Below, piece after piece: positions 16,428 to 25,939 of a DNA stretch of 45,335 nucleotides (position 1 is its first letter; the number at the start of each line of letters is the position of its first letter). The notes under the pieces were generated by a model. The model ran no database searches, was not told where the DNA came from, and saw only the letters and a list, made by a program, of their open reading frames with translations. Position numbers and translations under genes: made by a program. This DNA comes from Phycisphaerales bacterium UBA1910 (GTDB taxonomy: Bacteria > Planctomycetota > Phycisphaerae > Phycisphaerales > UBA1924): positions 2,139-47,473 of the forward strand of contig DDGE01000065.1 in assembly GCA_002337545.1 (NCBI GenBank), read 5' to 3'.

Positions 16428-16963
16428 ACGACGAACACAACTATCACGATGAACTGCACCTCAATGCGGACCCAGACACCCAACGGGTTGAGTCTCTGCT
16501 CGAGGCGATGGGCAAGGCGGATCGCGATGCGATGCACCCCGATGCACCCGCCCGTATCCTCGATGCGGTCTCGCAGGTCTTCGTACCCGATCCGATCTCT
16601 ATCGAGAACCAACGCGATATCGTGCCTGCACGGTCGAATGGTCGGCGATTGAACTTCCGCATGGCCGCGGCGGCCTCGATCGCGGCATTCGTAACGCTCG
16701 GGATCGTGGTGTCTCAACCGTGGAAGAGTTCGGGCACCTTGGACACCCCCATTCCTACGACGAATGAAGCATCGTGGACGCTCGCTTCGTTCGAGGAAGA
16801 CCTTGACGCATTCCTCGCACTTGAAGACGGGATTAGCGACACACACATCGACGATGCGGTCGCGGATTGGGAACTCTGGGCACAAACAATCGAAGCGGAT
16901 ATCACCGCTGATTCCATCGCGAACGAGTTTGGCTTGAATGAGAGCTATGAGGGGGCCCTTTGA
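16424..16963 (+). CDS. One-helix membrane protein, candidate anti-sigma factor
   Basis: 179 aa. The cytoplasmic part (1-78) is acidic and includes a helix SLLEAMGKADRDAMHPDAPARILDAV. A single membrane helix spans about 80-97 (AAAASIAAFVTLGIVV). The outer part is acidic with Trp residues. It has no zinc-binding HxxxCxxC. It starts on an ATGA overlap with the sigma gene and its stop shares a base with the next start (TGATG), so the three genes are translated as a unit. Position and topology fit an anti-sigma factor; family membership is not recognised. Confidence 0.7.
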   Translation: MNDEHNYHDELHLNADPDTQRVESLLEAMGKADRDAMHPDAPARILDAVSQVFVPDPISIENQRDIVPARSNGRRLNFRMAAAASIAAFVTLGIVVSQPWKSSGTLDTPIPTTNEASWTLASFEEDLDAFLALEDGISDTHIDDAVADWELWAQTIEADITADSIANEFGLNESYEGAL

Positions 16964-17907
16964 TGAATCGTCATCGCATCTCAGCGTGTTTCTCGCTCGC
17001 TCTCGCAGTCTGCATGCTTGGGATGACCCAGCCCCAGCATCACCCAGACGCACCGCCACCGAGCGAGCAGCCTCCAGGCGAAACGAGTGACACGGCACCG
17101 GAAAGCCAGCCGCCACGCGGTCGGCTCGGCCTTGAGGTCACGCTTGATCCTGAGGCGTTGCGGATCCGACTGGAACGCATGGTTGAGCGTGGACAGGACA
17201 TGGCCCAAAGGGGGCAAGCCGCAATCGATAAACTTGATTCTGGCGCCCCTGCTCAGGAAGTTCTCAACGAGCTCCGACCGACGAGCGATTCAAGCGATGA
17301 CCGCAGCGAGCGTCGTGAGGACATGCGGAACTCCCCGCGTCGTGAAGCAATGGGAAGCCCCAACCGGCAGGCAGCAATCGAGGAAGACCGAGCGGCGATC
17401 CATGGGTTTATACAGTCCGAGTTTCCTGATCTATGGAACAACATCAAACCAATTCTTGAGCGGGATCCGCACAGCGCGGAGCGTCTTCTCGGAAAGATGG
17501 CACCACAGATCCGTGAGATCCTCGCGCTCAAGCGTTCCTATCCCGAACTCGCAACGATCAAAACAACACAGATGCGTGCTGAGTTTGACTTTGTCGAAGC
17601 CGCCCGCGTCTACCGAACTGTCCTGAATGACCCCGATGCCGGAAACGATCAGATCGAGCAGGCGCTGGGGATCATGCGAGTTCATGCAGAGGCCCGGTTC
17701 AATGCGGAACTCCGCGCGAAACAGCTGGAGATTGCGCGTCTCGAATCGCACCTCAACCAACTTCGTGTGTCCATCGACGCGCTGGAGGATCGGCGGGAGC
17801 ACGAGGTCGCTCGAATTGTCACAGCTGCGCAGAAGAATGCAGAGCGGCTTTCAAGGCAGCAGAAACAACGGAAGCAGTCAAAGGGGCAGGACTCAGGAGA
17901 CGACTGA
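16963..17907 (+). CDS. Secreted coiled-coil protein, third gene of the sigma cassette
   Basis: About 314 aa. A signal peptide covers roughly residues 1-24 ([20 protein letters not shown]). A Pro/His-rich linker and then long charged helices follow; the C-terminal third ([20 protein letters not shown], then [19 protein letters not shown]) is a strong coiled coil ending in a Lys/Gln tail. The architecture recalls small periplasmic helical sensors such as Spy/CpxP, but no LTxxQ motif is seen, so I do not assign it. The start is ATG 16963 with GAGGGGG upstream; a TTG one codon earlier is possible. Its last 15 bases overlap the end of the converging tRNA-binding gene. A periplasmic sensing role is inferred from context. 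Confidence 0.72.
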   Translation: MNRHRISACFSLALAVCMLGMTQPQHHPDAPPPSEQPPGETSDTAPESQPPRGRLGLEVTLDPEALRIRLERMVERGQDMAQRGQAAIDKLDSGAPAQEVLNELRPTSDSSDDRSERREDMRNSPRREAMGSPNRQAAIEEDRAAIHGFIQSEFPDLWNNIKPILERDPHSAERLLGKMAPQIREILALKRSYPELATIKTTQMRAEFDFVEAARVYRTVLNDPDAGNDQIEQALGIMRVHAEARFNAELRAKQLEIARLESHLNQLRVSIDALEDRREHEVARIVTAAQKNAERLSRQQKQRKQSKGQDSGDD

Positions 17908-18276
17908 GCCTGAGCCGATCTCGTCCATTGGTGTGAGTAGGACGACGCTTCGCTCGTCACTTCCCTTTGCCGCATCGCTTGCGGCAAGGAGCATGCCTCG
18001 AGACTCTTCACCTCGCAGTGAGCGGAGTGCGAGATTCGCAACGATAACTATCGATTTTCCGATCAGATCTTCTGCGTTGTAGTGCGACTTGACTCCGGCA
18101 CAGATCTGACGCGGTGTGCCCGAACCATCATCGAGTTGCAGCTTCAGCAGGCGATCCGCATTGGGATGCGGCTCGGCCTGAGTAATCTTTGCAACACGCA
18201 GATCGATCTTGGCGAAATCGTCAAAGGTGATTTCCGGCTTGAAGGTGCTCTCGGTCACGCTGGTATCTGTGTTCAT
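17893..18276 (-). CDS. Stand-alone tRNA-binding domain (MetG C-terminal/CsaA-like)
   Basis: 127 aa OB-fold protein matching the C-terminal tRNA-binding domain of methionyl-tRNA synthetase: [72 protein letters not shown] and LLTP are all canonical. No catalytic MetRS gene is adjacent. It could act in trans as a tRNA-binding appendage or as a CsaA-type protein. ATG 18276 has AGGAG about 7 nt upstream. It lies 82 bp behind the eight-gene ExbB/ExbD operon on the same strand and could be read through. Its 3' end overlaps the converging secreted-protein gene by 15 bases. Confidence 0.9.
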   Translation of the reverse strand: MNTDTSVTESTFKPEITFDDFAKIDLRVAKITQAEPHPNADRLLKLQLDDGSGTPRQICAGVKSHYNAEDLIGKSIVIVANLALRSLRGEESRGMLLAASDAAKGSDERSVVLLTPMDEIGSGSVVS

Positions 18277-18358
18277 TTCGGGGCTCCTGTATCGATCTTC
18301 ACAGAGGTTGCTCTCGATCGACTGGGATCGTAGACGGCTGCCAACAGATCGTCAGGGA

Positions 18359-19213
18359 TCAAGGCGCAGACTCCCACTGGCCATTCCGGAGAAATGGACG
18401 GGAAGTGTCGATTCCGGTAGCCTCGATAAGCCACTCGATATCGGGCGTGCGCGTAGGTGCCGTGTTTCCCAGCGTGTACGCACTGCCCCAATCTTCGATT
18501 CCCTCCGATGCCTTCAGGCACTCGGCCTCGATCCCGAGCAGCATCAGGAGCGTCTGATTGTCACGCGTCGTTCCCATCGGGAACTGGTGGGCGTCACACA
18601 CGCGGCGGACGGACTCACCGTTCTCCACCTGAGTATCGAAATAGTTCCCATTACATGGGTCTCTGGTTGAATCATAAAGCAACGGATTGAGTGCGTTCTC
18701 AATTTGGTTTCGAGTGAACCCCAGCGTTGTCCCCGCGTGGAAGATTGCCGCTTGTATCTGAGGTTGCCGATAGAGATCCTTTTCGACATCGTCATCCTCA
18801 TGACGAGCACGGCGCAGACATTCTGCGGCATCATGCTTCGCTTCTGCCTCCGCCGGACCCGGACGATGCTGAACCCACTGGGAGAAACGGGTAGAGTCCA
18901 GATGTAACGCGAGATCCCAAAGCATCTGCTGCATCTGTGGATCATTCGGGTACGCGGATGCGAGTGCGATACAGCAGCTGCTCGCGGTTTTCGCATCCGC
19001 GTTGTTTACATTGATCGAAACCCCCATCGCTAACACATGCCGCGCCATATCGAGATCCTCACTCGTTTCTGCAAGGGCGACGAGCTGCTCACCGAGGTCC
19101 AGATATCGGCGGGGTTCATCCGGGCGGATGGTACGATTTATGTCAGGCTGAAGTGACGCCCCGAGCATAATCACAGCGCTGACAAATACACATAGAAGCT
19201 GAAATGGTCTCAT
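18359..19213 (-). CDS. Exported protein of unknown function, last gene of the ExbB/ExbD-VWA operon
   Basis: 284 aa. Signal peptide about 1-21 (MRPFQLLCVFVSAVIMLGAS). The mature part is mostly helical with an Asp/Glu-rich first half (EPRRYLDLGEQLVALAETSE), then cysteines in SSCCIALAS, AAECLRR, RDPCNG, RRVCDAH and AECLKAS. No known domain is recognised. It starts on an ATGA overlap with the large upstream gene, so it belongs to the operon and presumably to the same envelope complex. No terminator is visible in the 82 bp before the tRNA-binding gene. Confidence 0.72.
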   Translation of the reverse strand: MRPFQLLCVFVSAVIMLGASLQPDINRTIRPDEPRRYLDLGEQLVALAETSEDLDMARHVLAMGVSINVNNADAKTASSCCIALASAYPNDPQMQQMLWDLALHLDSTRFSQWVQHRPGPAEAEAKHDAAECLRRARHEDDDVEKDLYRQPQIQAAIFHAGTTLGFTRNQIENALNPLLYDSTRDPCNGNYFDTQVENGESVRRVCDAHQFPMGTTRDNQTLLMLLGIEAECLKASEGIEDWGSAYTLGNTAPTRTPDIEWLIEATGIDTSRPFLRNGQWESAP

Positions 19214-21840
19214 GGTGTCTGCTCTCGTTCAAGTTCGATGAGAGTGAGTTGAGCTATCGCCCGCTGCGTCTGGGCTATCTGATGGAGCACACTCTTCGCC
19301 TTTGAATCACGATCGTGAAACTCTTCGGTGATCATGCCGAGCATCCGTTCTGTGTCGGGGAATCGCGAAACGAGCCGGACGCGTTTGATATTCAGCCAAT
19401 ACCGTTGTTCGGCCGCATACCGATGCAGACTCGATTGGGCGCGTACGCGATCGATCGTTGCTTGGGTTCGGGCTACTTCCAACGCTGAGCTATTGTGTGC
19501 GGAAATGAGTGACAACTCGAACTCGACTCTTTCGTGCTCGATGAGTTCCGCAAGAAGATCGTTTGGCGAAGAAGCTCGGGATAGCTTCATCCCCAGCATG
19601 TCGAGCCTGAGCATATGGAGTTCGACGAGCTCTTCCTGCAATCGCGAGACGCGCAGTGCACGATCATCAGCGAGCGCGCGCCCCATTCTCGCGAGGAGCT
19701 CTCGCCTCACCGTCGGGATCCAATCGCTTGAGTTTCGGCTTGGAAGTTCGGTCTGCAATGCGGCATCGACCACGGTATCAATCTTGGAACTCGGGCGAGA
19801 GGACCGTGAGGGCAACGCGTGATCGATCGCAATCAGAATCGTCATCTGATCGCCGAATCGCGTTATCTGCTGGAGCGCGAGTTGCCGTACCTCTGCATTT
19901 GCACGGTTCGCGAGATGAACGAGCGCATAGGCGCTGCTGATTCCAACCGTGTTCGCGCCGATCAGCTCGTCGAGATATGGTCGTAGCTGCTCAGGCTCGG
20001 TCGTGTTGACTACCTTCTCGGCCCAGGCTGTGTCCGCATCTGTCATTGAGAGCGAAGACTGGACGCGCTCCCCAACCTGCAGGGGCGCATCGTATTCGGC
20101 GATTACTTCCTCACTCAACTCCGGCGAGCCATCCAGCTGTAGACATGCAGCGGTCACGAGCCGCGAGAGACGCAAAGTCGACTCGATTGCCTGATCATCG
20201 CTCAGAAGATCGGGTGTCGCATTGATCTCAACACGGAGCTGGTTCATGATCGGCGTGGTCGAGCCACTCGGGGGTTCCCCTGATTGACTGACCGAACGGT
20301 TCGGGAACCATGCTTCCTGGAATCTCGTCTGTATTTGCTCACGCTTCGGTAGGTTCGCGTCTTGGCGCAGAATCATGAGCTGATCCACACCCTCCGCGGC
20401 GCTCTCAGTCACCAGTGCATCTGTCAGCATCGCGAGCCGAGGAGTTTGTACATCGCTATCACTGAACTGCTCGATCAGCCAATAGCGTTCTGCGCTTCCA
20501 ACCCGCCAGTCGAGTGAACGAACCAGCAGCGATGCGACGCTGCGCCAGTCTTCATTTGCCGATTTGGGATCACGCAAACGGTTCGACAACGCATCAAGCA
20601 TGATTGATGTATGCTCAGGCGAACCTTTTTCTGCGGCGTGTTCGGCTCCCGCATGCCAGTCCTCCCACCAAGCGAGGGCGTCTGTTTCGCTTGTATTGGC
20701 GAGATGCGATGCAACGAGCTGAACTGAGTTGATCAGATCATTGTTTGTAGTTGACGGGGCATTCGAGATCTGGCCTCGGATCGCTCGGAGCTGATCGAGC
20801 GTTTCTTGTCTTAGTCCGGCTGAACTGAGTGTGAAGTCGATCGCTGCGACGGCGAGCATGACCCGATCCGGATCGGTACCCGCAACCGCAAGCAATGGGG
20901 TGATCTCTTCCGGGGGGATCCCCTGCTCATCAAGACGCACCACAAACTCTGCAGTGTTCACCCCTGCCCGTTGCAACGCGGCACGCGGGAACGCGATCCA
21001 ATCACTCGTGAACTGCGGGTAGATCTCGCGGAATCGAGCAATCGCGGCGGTGGGCTCAACTGTTGCACGGGCAACAAGCCGATCCAGCTCATGGGCAATC
21101 GCGGTGTAATGGGTCAAGCGATCCCGTATCACACGGCCCTCGATGTCAGGGGTATCAGTCGAATCGCTGTAATCGTCCAGCTGAATCGTGTCGGATTCAC
21201 CGGAGAGAGTGGTCGGCGGACCGGGGGCCACAAAGAGTGTGACCGCGGTCAAGCAAGCTACTGCTCCCAGAATCGCATATATGAGGTACCAACTCCGACC
21301 ATCCGGTGGCTCGGGGAGGGATGGCAGTGTTCGAGGGTGTTCCTTGGAATGCGATGCTCCGGATCGAGTATTCGAACCCAGATGCCGGACGACCTCGATC
21401 GCGCTCAGACGATTCACGCGAGCGAGATGGGCGAGGCGCCTGCGGGCCCTCGCGTTCCATCCCCCGCTTGAGCCGACGATGAGGCGTGCTCGCCGGAGGA
21501 GCGCGGGGGTCACCCGATGCATCGCACGCGTTGCGCTCCATGCCTTGGGAAGATCGACGGGCGTACCCTCAGGCCAGCGGATCGCGAGTTCAGCACGGAG
21601 TTCCTGATCCAGCAGCTGGGTCGCGGCGCTGTGGATTGCCAAACGGACTTCTTCCGCGTCCGGAGTGGTGCGTTGCGGGTGACAATCCACCTGACGCAAT
21701 CGTCGTAGCCTGGCACGGTGAATCTCGGAATCTGACCCAATCTCGTGCCGCAGACCAAGAAGCGCGAACGGCCCCCCCTGCCCGGCATCATCGCCGAGGA
21801 ACCGGACAATCGGGGTTTGATTCTTCCGGTGCCCGCTCAT
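19210..21840 (-). CDS. Large one-helix protein with degenerate J-like N-terminus
   Basis: 876 aa from ATG 21840. Residues about 24-90 look like a J domain (PFALLGLRHEIGSDSEIHRA, then RLRRLRQVDCHPQ...LLDQELRAELA), but the HPD triad is replaced by CHPQ, so it should not stimulate an Hsp70 in the normal way. A basic region follows (RARRRLAHLARVNRL) and then a membrane helix at about 184-206. The remaining about 670 residues are acidic helical-repeat sequence, predicted periplasmic, ending in a heptad-like stretch. Both ends overlap neighbours by ATGA. Inference: it links a cytoplasmic domain to a periplasmic scaffold in the ExbB/ExbD complex. Family not recognised. Confidence 0.72.
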   Translation of the reverse strand: MSGHRKNQTPIVRFLGDDAGQGGPFALLGLRHEIGSDSEIHRARLRRLRQVDCHPQRTTPDAEEVRLAIHSAATQLLDQELRAELAIRWPEGTPVDLPKAWSATRAMHRVTPALLRRARLIVGSSGGWNARARRRLAHLARVNRLSAIEVVRHLGSNTRSGASHSKEHPRTLPSLPEPPDGRSWYLIYAILGAVACLTAVTLFVAPGPPTTLSGESDTIQLDDYSDSTDTPDIEGRVIRDRLTHYTAIAHELDRLVARATVEPTAAIARFREIYPQFTSDWIAFPRAALQRAGVNTAEFVVRLDEQGIPPEEITPLLAVAGTDPDRVMLAVAAIDFTLSSAGLRQETLDQLRAIRGQISNAPSTTNNDLINSVQLVASHLANTSETDALAWWEDWHAGAEHAAEKGSPEHTSIMLDALSNRLRDPKSANEDWRSVASLLVRSLDWRVGSAERYWLIEQFSDSDVQTPRLAMLTDALVTESAAEGVDQLMILRQDANLPKREQIQTRFQEAWFPNRSVSQSGEPPSGSTTPIMNQLRVEINATPDLLSDDQAIESTLRLSRLVTAACLQLDGSPELSEEVIAEYDAPLQVGERVQSSLSMTDADTAWAEKVVNTTEPEQLRPYLDELIGANTVGISSAYALVHLANRANAEVRQLALQQITRFGDQMTILIAIDHALPSRSSRPSSKIDTVVDAALQTELPSRNSSDWIPTVRRELLARMGRALADDRALRVSRLQEELVELHMLRLDMLGMKLSRASSPNDLLAELIEHERVEFELSLISAHNSSALEVARTQATIDRVRAQSSLHRYAAEQRYWLNIKRVRLVSRFPDTERMLGMITEEFHDRDSKAKSVLHQIAQTQRAIAQLTLIELEREQTP

Positions 21841-24407
21841 GGTGTAGGCCAACTGTCTTGGGCAGGTATCGTATCATGGAACAGCGATAAGATTTTCTCA
21901 GCCCAGGGATCCGGAGCGGGCTTGGGATTGAGGATGCGATACTGCCGGTATGTGTCGAGAGCCCTCGCAGGATCAATCGCTTGCATGAGCGCGAGCGATT
22001 CGTAACGCGCCTCGTACCACCGAATATCACCTTGGGGATACGCCGCGAGCAATCGGAGCCATGCCTCCAAGGCTGTTTCTGTGTCTGCGTTTTTCCTCGC
22101 CAGTGCAGCGGTGAGTCTGAGGCCTGGCTCGCTCGGTTGCCCGAACTCAAGAACATGCTTGGAGAGCCTCAATGCGAGCGCGAGCATATCCTCATCCTGC
22201 TCCTGGTCATACAGCAAGCCGGCGCCCTGTGCCACCACCTCCATCAGGGCTGACTGTTGAACCCCGAATCGCTGGGGTTTGGGTGGAGTCCCGCGAGCAA
22301 TTGCGGCAACTCCGAGACGAACGAGCAAGCTCGCCTTTTCTGAATCTGGACCTGACTCCCAGGCGTTGATCACATGATTCAGTAACAGCACCTCCGCGTC
22401 ATCCGCTCGATCCGGGTGAATCGCTCTGAGCTCGTTTAGATGAACGAGAGCAAGATCAATCTCACCCTCGGCAAGCGCCGCCCTGATCAGTTGGGTTGCA
22501 AACTCCGGCTCGAGTTGAGCCTTGAGTGCCCCTTCATCGAGCAGATCTCTTGCGCGCCGGATCAACTCACGGGCACGCTGAGCATCGGCGGGGGTATCTC
22601 TCAATGCGAGATCGATGGCGATCTGAAGCGTGGACACCCGCGTGTTGACGGGCTCGCTTTCGGATTCTGATTCGATGACTTCAACAAGCAGATTCCTTGT
22701 GTCTCTCAGAAGCGTAATGTCACGGAAACCCGATGCTCGGAGCATCTCATATTTGAGTTGAGCATGGAGTCTGCGGGCCGCCTGAGCGTTTGGATCTGAT
22801 TCCGGTACGGCGCTGAGCGTATCGATCGCGACCTGCGGATCGAGCATTCCCTGGGTCGCGTATCGCAGAACAAGCGTTCTGGCACGCTGGGTGCCGGCGT
22901 ATCTCTCAATGTACGAACGGATCGCATCCTCAAGCTCACTCGAAGCCCGTTTTCCTTTGAGTGCGTTCGCCCGATCGATTGCCGCGATGCGTATCCATCG
23001 AGCTTCCTCAAGCAATTCCGGAACAAGCGATGCATCCAGCACATGCTTGCACTGCTCCATCGCCTCGCGTGGTTTGTCATCCCGGACCAATGCATACGCG
23101 AGCTTGAGACGGCAATCGTCTCGATCTTCTGGATAGTTGTTTGCATCTGCCGCATGAACGGCCCGGCTCAACAGATCGATCACAACTGAGTACGAGGGGT
23201 CTGACTCTTCGGACTCCGTCCGCTCGAGTTCTGCGAGCGCACGCGCATACATCGGGATGAATCCTGAGCCGATCATGGGGAGGTGCTGATATCGCTGATA
23301 CAGATCGACAACATGACCGATCTCTCGCTGATCGACGAGTTGTTCCACACACAGGGTCACGAGCTTCTCTGCGTCCTCATTCTTCCTCGCGCTGCGTGCC
23401 TCCAGGGTCTCGATAGCGACAAAACGAGCATCCGCAATCGTCAGGCGACCATCCCCTGTATTTGAACGGATCTCTAATGCCAGTGTGAGAGCCGCATGCC
23501 ATTCTGCTCCCAGCGTGAGGACCCTGAGCAACCTGCGCCGGGCTTCACTCGGAACACTCGCGGGGAGAGACTCCTGGTCCAACAACCCCTCGAGCCAGAT
23601 CCGTGCGAGCCCGTAGTTTTCCGACTGCGCTTCGCACATTGCAATGCCAATAACTGAGCGAGCGACATGCTCGTACTCCATCGCCGCAAGGTGCAGGTCC
23701 TTGCTCAATGGAATCGAGCCCTCAGCACCCAGAAGCTGGCCGAACGCCGCGTATGTATCTCGTTCGACATGGCGCTGCTCTAGTACAGCGATCCCATAGC
23801 CGGACCATCCCAAATAGTAGTTTCCAAACGAGTTGAGCCGGCGAAGCGTGTCAAGCTCCTCCTCAACTCGAGTCTGTGCTTGGAGCGTTCGTGTGGATGT
23901 CCGCCTGCGAGATAGACGATCAAAGTCCTGCTGGGAACCCGCGAGAAGTTGAGTCAGCCCGCGATGGGCCTGTTTCATAGCCGCCAATGCGCTGCTGCGG
24001 GACGCATCATCGAGCAGGCGAAGGTGTGCAAGCTCAATCGCGTTTTCATGCTGCACAAAGGCATCGACGAGCAGTTCCAGCCGTAGTTCATTCATCGGTA
24101 CCGCGGGGGCGCGCACCGCAAGGGATCGGGCACGATTGAGCACGATCTGGCGATACGGATCTTCTCGTTCGAGAGCTCGGAGTTGGCTCAGATACAACTC
24201 GGAGAGCGATGTCGCGATTTCTATGCGCTCTTGTTGCTCTTCTGCCTGATCGAGCCGTGTTTCGAGTTGAACCTCGAGCAGCTGATCCATCCGGTGATCA
24301 CGCAGAAACTGCTCTACTTCTGTGTCGCCGGGGCTTGCCGACGAAAACGAAGCAAACAACCCCGTCGTGATCACGATCAGATTAGTTGCTCGAATCGCCG
24401 GGCACAT
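21837..24407 (-). CDS. Large exported helical-repeat (TPR-like) protein
   Basis: 856 aa. Start ATG 24407 is chosen for the near-perfect SD AGGAGGAG 3 nt upstream, which lies inside the last codons of the preceding exbD. Residues 1-24 are a signal peptide (RATNLIVITTGLFASFSSAS). The rest is helical with TPR/SEL-like spacing in many places (LKLAYALVRDDKPREAMEQC, ALAEGEIDLALVHLNELRA, LRLLAAYPQGDIRWYEARYE). It overlaps exbD by 26 bases and the next gene by ATGA. Likely a periplasmic scaffold of the ExbB/ExbD machine, comparable in role to the TPR proteins often encoded with Tol/Exb motors; the exact function is unknown. Confidence 0.78.
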   Translation of the reverse strand: MCPAIRATNLIVITTGLFASFSSASPGDTEVEQFLRDHRMDQLLEVQLETRLDQAEEQQERIEIATSLSELYLSQLRALEREDPYRQIVLNRARSLAVRAPAVPMNELRLELLVDAFVQHENAIELAHLRLLDDASRSSALAAMKQAHRGLTQLLAGSQQDFDRLSRRRTSTRTLQAQTRVEEELDTLRRLNSFGNYYLGWSGYGIAVLEQRHVERDTYAAFGQLLGAEGSIPLSKDLHLAAMEYEHVARSVIGIAMCEAQSENYGLARIWLEGLLDQESLPASVPSEARRRLLRVLTLGAEWHAALTLALEIRSNTGDGRLTIADARFVAIETLEARSARKNEDAEKLVTLCVEQLVDQREIGHVVDLYQRYQHLPMIGSGFIPMYARALAELERTESEESDPSYSVVIDLLSRAVHAADANNYPEDRDDCRLKLAYALVRDDKPREAMEQCKHVLDASLVPELLEEARWIRIAAIDRANALKGKRASSELEDAIRSYIERYAGTQRARTLVLRYATQGMLDPQVAIDTLSAVPESDPNAQAARRLHAQLKYEMLRASGFRDITLLRDTRNLLVEVIESESESEPVNTRVSTLQIAIDLALRDTPADAQRARELIRRARDLLDEGALKAQLEPEFATQLIRAALAEGEIDLALVHLNELRAIHPDRADDAEVLLLNHVINAWESGPDSEKASLLVRLGVAAIARGTPPKPQRFGVQQSALMEVVAQGAGLLYDQEQDEDMLALALRLSKHVLEFGQPSEPGLRLTAALARKNADTETALEAWLRLLAAYPQGDIRWYEARYESLALMQAIDPARALDTYRQYRILNPKPAPDPWAEKILSLFHDTIPAQDSWPTP

Positions 24408-24804
24408 AGCTCCTCCTTGCGAATCCTGCGTTGCGAGCAGCCTGCAGTGCGGTTGCGACGGCTTGAATAGGCACATCAGGGGCAGATTTGATGGCAACCC
24501 CCGGATCTCGAGGGAGTTGATTCAAGACGGATTCGAGCGAAACACGATCCGAGCATCGTACCTGACCGATTGTATAGATTACCTGTTCGCCTTCGAGACT
24601 GATCTGAATGATCTGAGGCTGCAAGTCACTCGAGCTGACCCCACCGCCTTCGGTCTGCAACGCAGCGGGCAGTTTGTTCTCTTTCTTCGCGAAGTCCGCG
24701 GTAACGAGAAAGAACACGAGAAGAAGAAACACGACATCGATCATCGATGTTAACGGCAGTGCACCGAGCTGGGAACGCCTCCGCCTTGTACGATTGAGCG
24801 TCAT
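24382..24804 (-). CDS. ExbD/TolR-family protein, second copy
   Basis: 140 aa. A basic N-terminus (LNRTRRRR) is followed by one membrane helix with the motor signature LTSMIDVVFLLLVFFLV. Asp23 corresponds to the essential proton-carrying Asp25 of E. coli ExbD. A periplasmic domain follows (IQISLEGEQVIYT, then VPIQAVATALQAARNAGF). It pairs with ExbB to turn proton flow into mechanical work. It starts on an ATGA overlap with the first exbD. It differs clearly from that copy outside the helix, so a heterodimeric ExbD is likely. Confidence 0.92.
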   Translation of the reverse strand: MTLNRTRRRRSQLGALPLTSMIDVVFLLLVFFLVTADFAKKENKLPAALQTEGGGVSSSDLQPQIIQISLEGEQVIYTIGQVRCSDRVSLESVLNQLPRDPGVAIKSAPDVPIQAVATALQAARNAGFARRSYVPGDSSN

Positions 24805-25232
24805 GGTGCCCCCCCATCCGGCTCTACGGTGGCGAGTTTCCACTTCTGCACACCAACATTCGACAGCCTGAGAAGCAAGCGATCCAAATGGGCTACCGGT
24901 GCATTTCGATCCGGGCGGATGAGCACATCAAAGGGTGTGCTCTCGCTCTGATTCATGACCCCGGCGGATGCGATCCGTTCAACTTCAAGTAGACTCGTTT
25001 CCTGTGACTCGAACCGATATGTCCCCTCTCGGGTGACATCAATGATCATCGCCGCCTGCTGCTGAACGGTTTCTTCTTCCCCCTGTTCTCTAGGGAGATC
25101 AACCTCGGTTCGACGGAGATCTCCGAACTGGGAAGTAAACATAAAGAAAATGATGAGCTGAAACACCACATCAATCATCGGCGTCAAATCGACGCTCAAC
25201 ATGTGTCCTGATGTTCCAGTCCGCCTATTCAC
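24801..25232 (-). CDS. ExbD/TolR-family protein, first copy
   Basis: 143 aa. The membrane helix carries LTPMIDVVFQLIIFFMFTSQF with the conserved Asp at residue 21. The periplasmic part is longer and more acidic than in the second copy (EEETVQQQAAMIIDVTREG) and ends with the usual LDRLLLRLSNVGVQK helix. It starts on an ATGA overlap with exbB, ends on an ATGA overlap with the second exbD, and is thus translated in step with both. Confidence 0.93.
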   Translation of the reverse strand: MNRRTGTSGHMLSVDLTPMIDVVFQLIIFFMFTSQFGDLRRTEVDLPREQGEEETVQQQAAMIIDVTREGTYRFESQETSLLEVERIASAGVMNQSESTPFDVLIRPDRNAPVAHLDRLLLRLSNVGVQKWKLATVEPDGGAP

Positions 25233-25939
25233 GCGCCCTGTCCCTCTGCTCCCTGTGTCGCCTCCAAAGGCGCAATGATTTCCTCGATCTCCTCATCGAT
25301 CTCTGTCGTCAGATGATCGATTCGATTTCGTAGATATGTATACATCGCGGTGCATGGGATCGCGACGATCAGACCGAGCACGGTTGTGATCAGAGCTTGC
25401 GAAATGTTGCCGGCGAGTTTGTCCGGGCGAGCAGGCCCGTCAGCGAGGGTAATCGTATCGAATGCACCAACCATACCAACAACAGTGCCCAGAAGCCCGA
25501 GCATCGGTGCAACGGACGCGATGAGTCCGATCCCATCTGTTAGCCGATAGAGACGATCCACCTCAAGCTGCCCCGTCTCGTCGACGGATGATCGGAGTTC
25601 GAGCATCCCAAACGCAGAACGCGACGCCCGAGAGAGCCCCGACCCGACAACGCGTGCGAGATAGCACGAGCCCGGCTGATCAGCACACCGATTGATCGCA
25701 CCATCAATATTGCCATCATTGAGCAAGGACCGAAGATCACTGGTGAGTTCGGGTGGCGCGAGCCGATCGCGTCTGATTCGAAAAATCTGTGCCCCAATCA
25801 TCGCGATCGCCACAAGCGAGATCAGGATGATGATCGCACCGATCGGACCACCCTGACGGATGTATTCGAGCAGAGAGCGATGGACCTCCCCGCCGGGTCG
25901 CGCAACCGTGAGAACCGTGATAGGTACCGAATCGATCAT
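25229..25939 (-). CDS. ExbB/TolQ/MotA-family proton channel protein
   Basis: 236 aa with three membrane helices at about 32-51, 134-157 and 181-203. The MotA/TolQ/ExbB domain is clear in SVAPMLGLLGTVVGMVGAF and ISQALITTVLGLIVAIP, containing the conserved Thr and Pro of the channel. It forms the pentameric stator around ExbD in the inner membrane. ATG 25939 shares one base with the preceding stop (TAATG) and has AGGA just upstream; the longer open frame runs backwards through the previous gene and is not coding. The N-terminal segment is predicted periplasmic or short amphipathic. It is the core of the eight-gene operon. Confidence 0.95.
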   Translation of the reverse strand: MIDSVPITVLTVARPGGEVHRSLLEYIRQGGPIGAIIILISLVAIAMIGAQIFRIRRDRLAPPELTSDLRSLLNDGNIDGAINRCADQPGSCYLARVVGSGLSRASRSAFGMLELRSSVDETGQLEVDRLYRLTDGIGLIASVAPMLGLLGTVVGMVGAFDTITLADGPARPDKLAGNISQALITTVLGLIVAIPCTAMYTYLRNRIDHLTTEIDEEIEEIIAPLEATQGAEGQGA

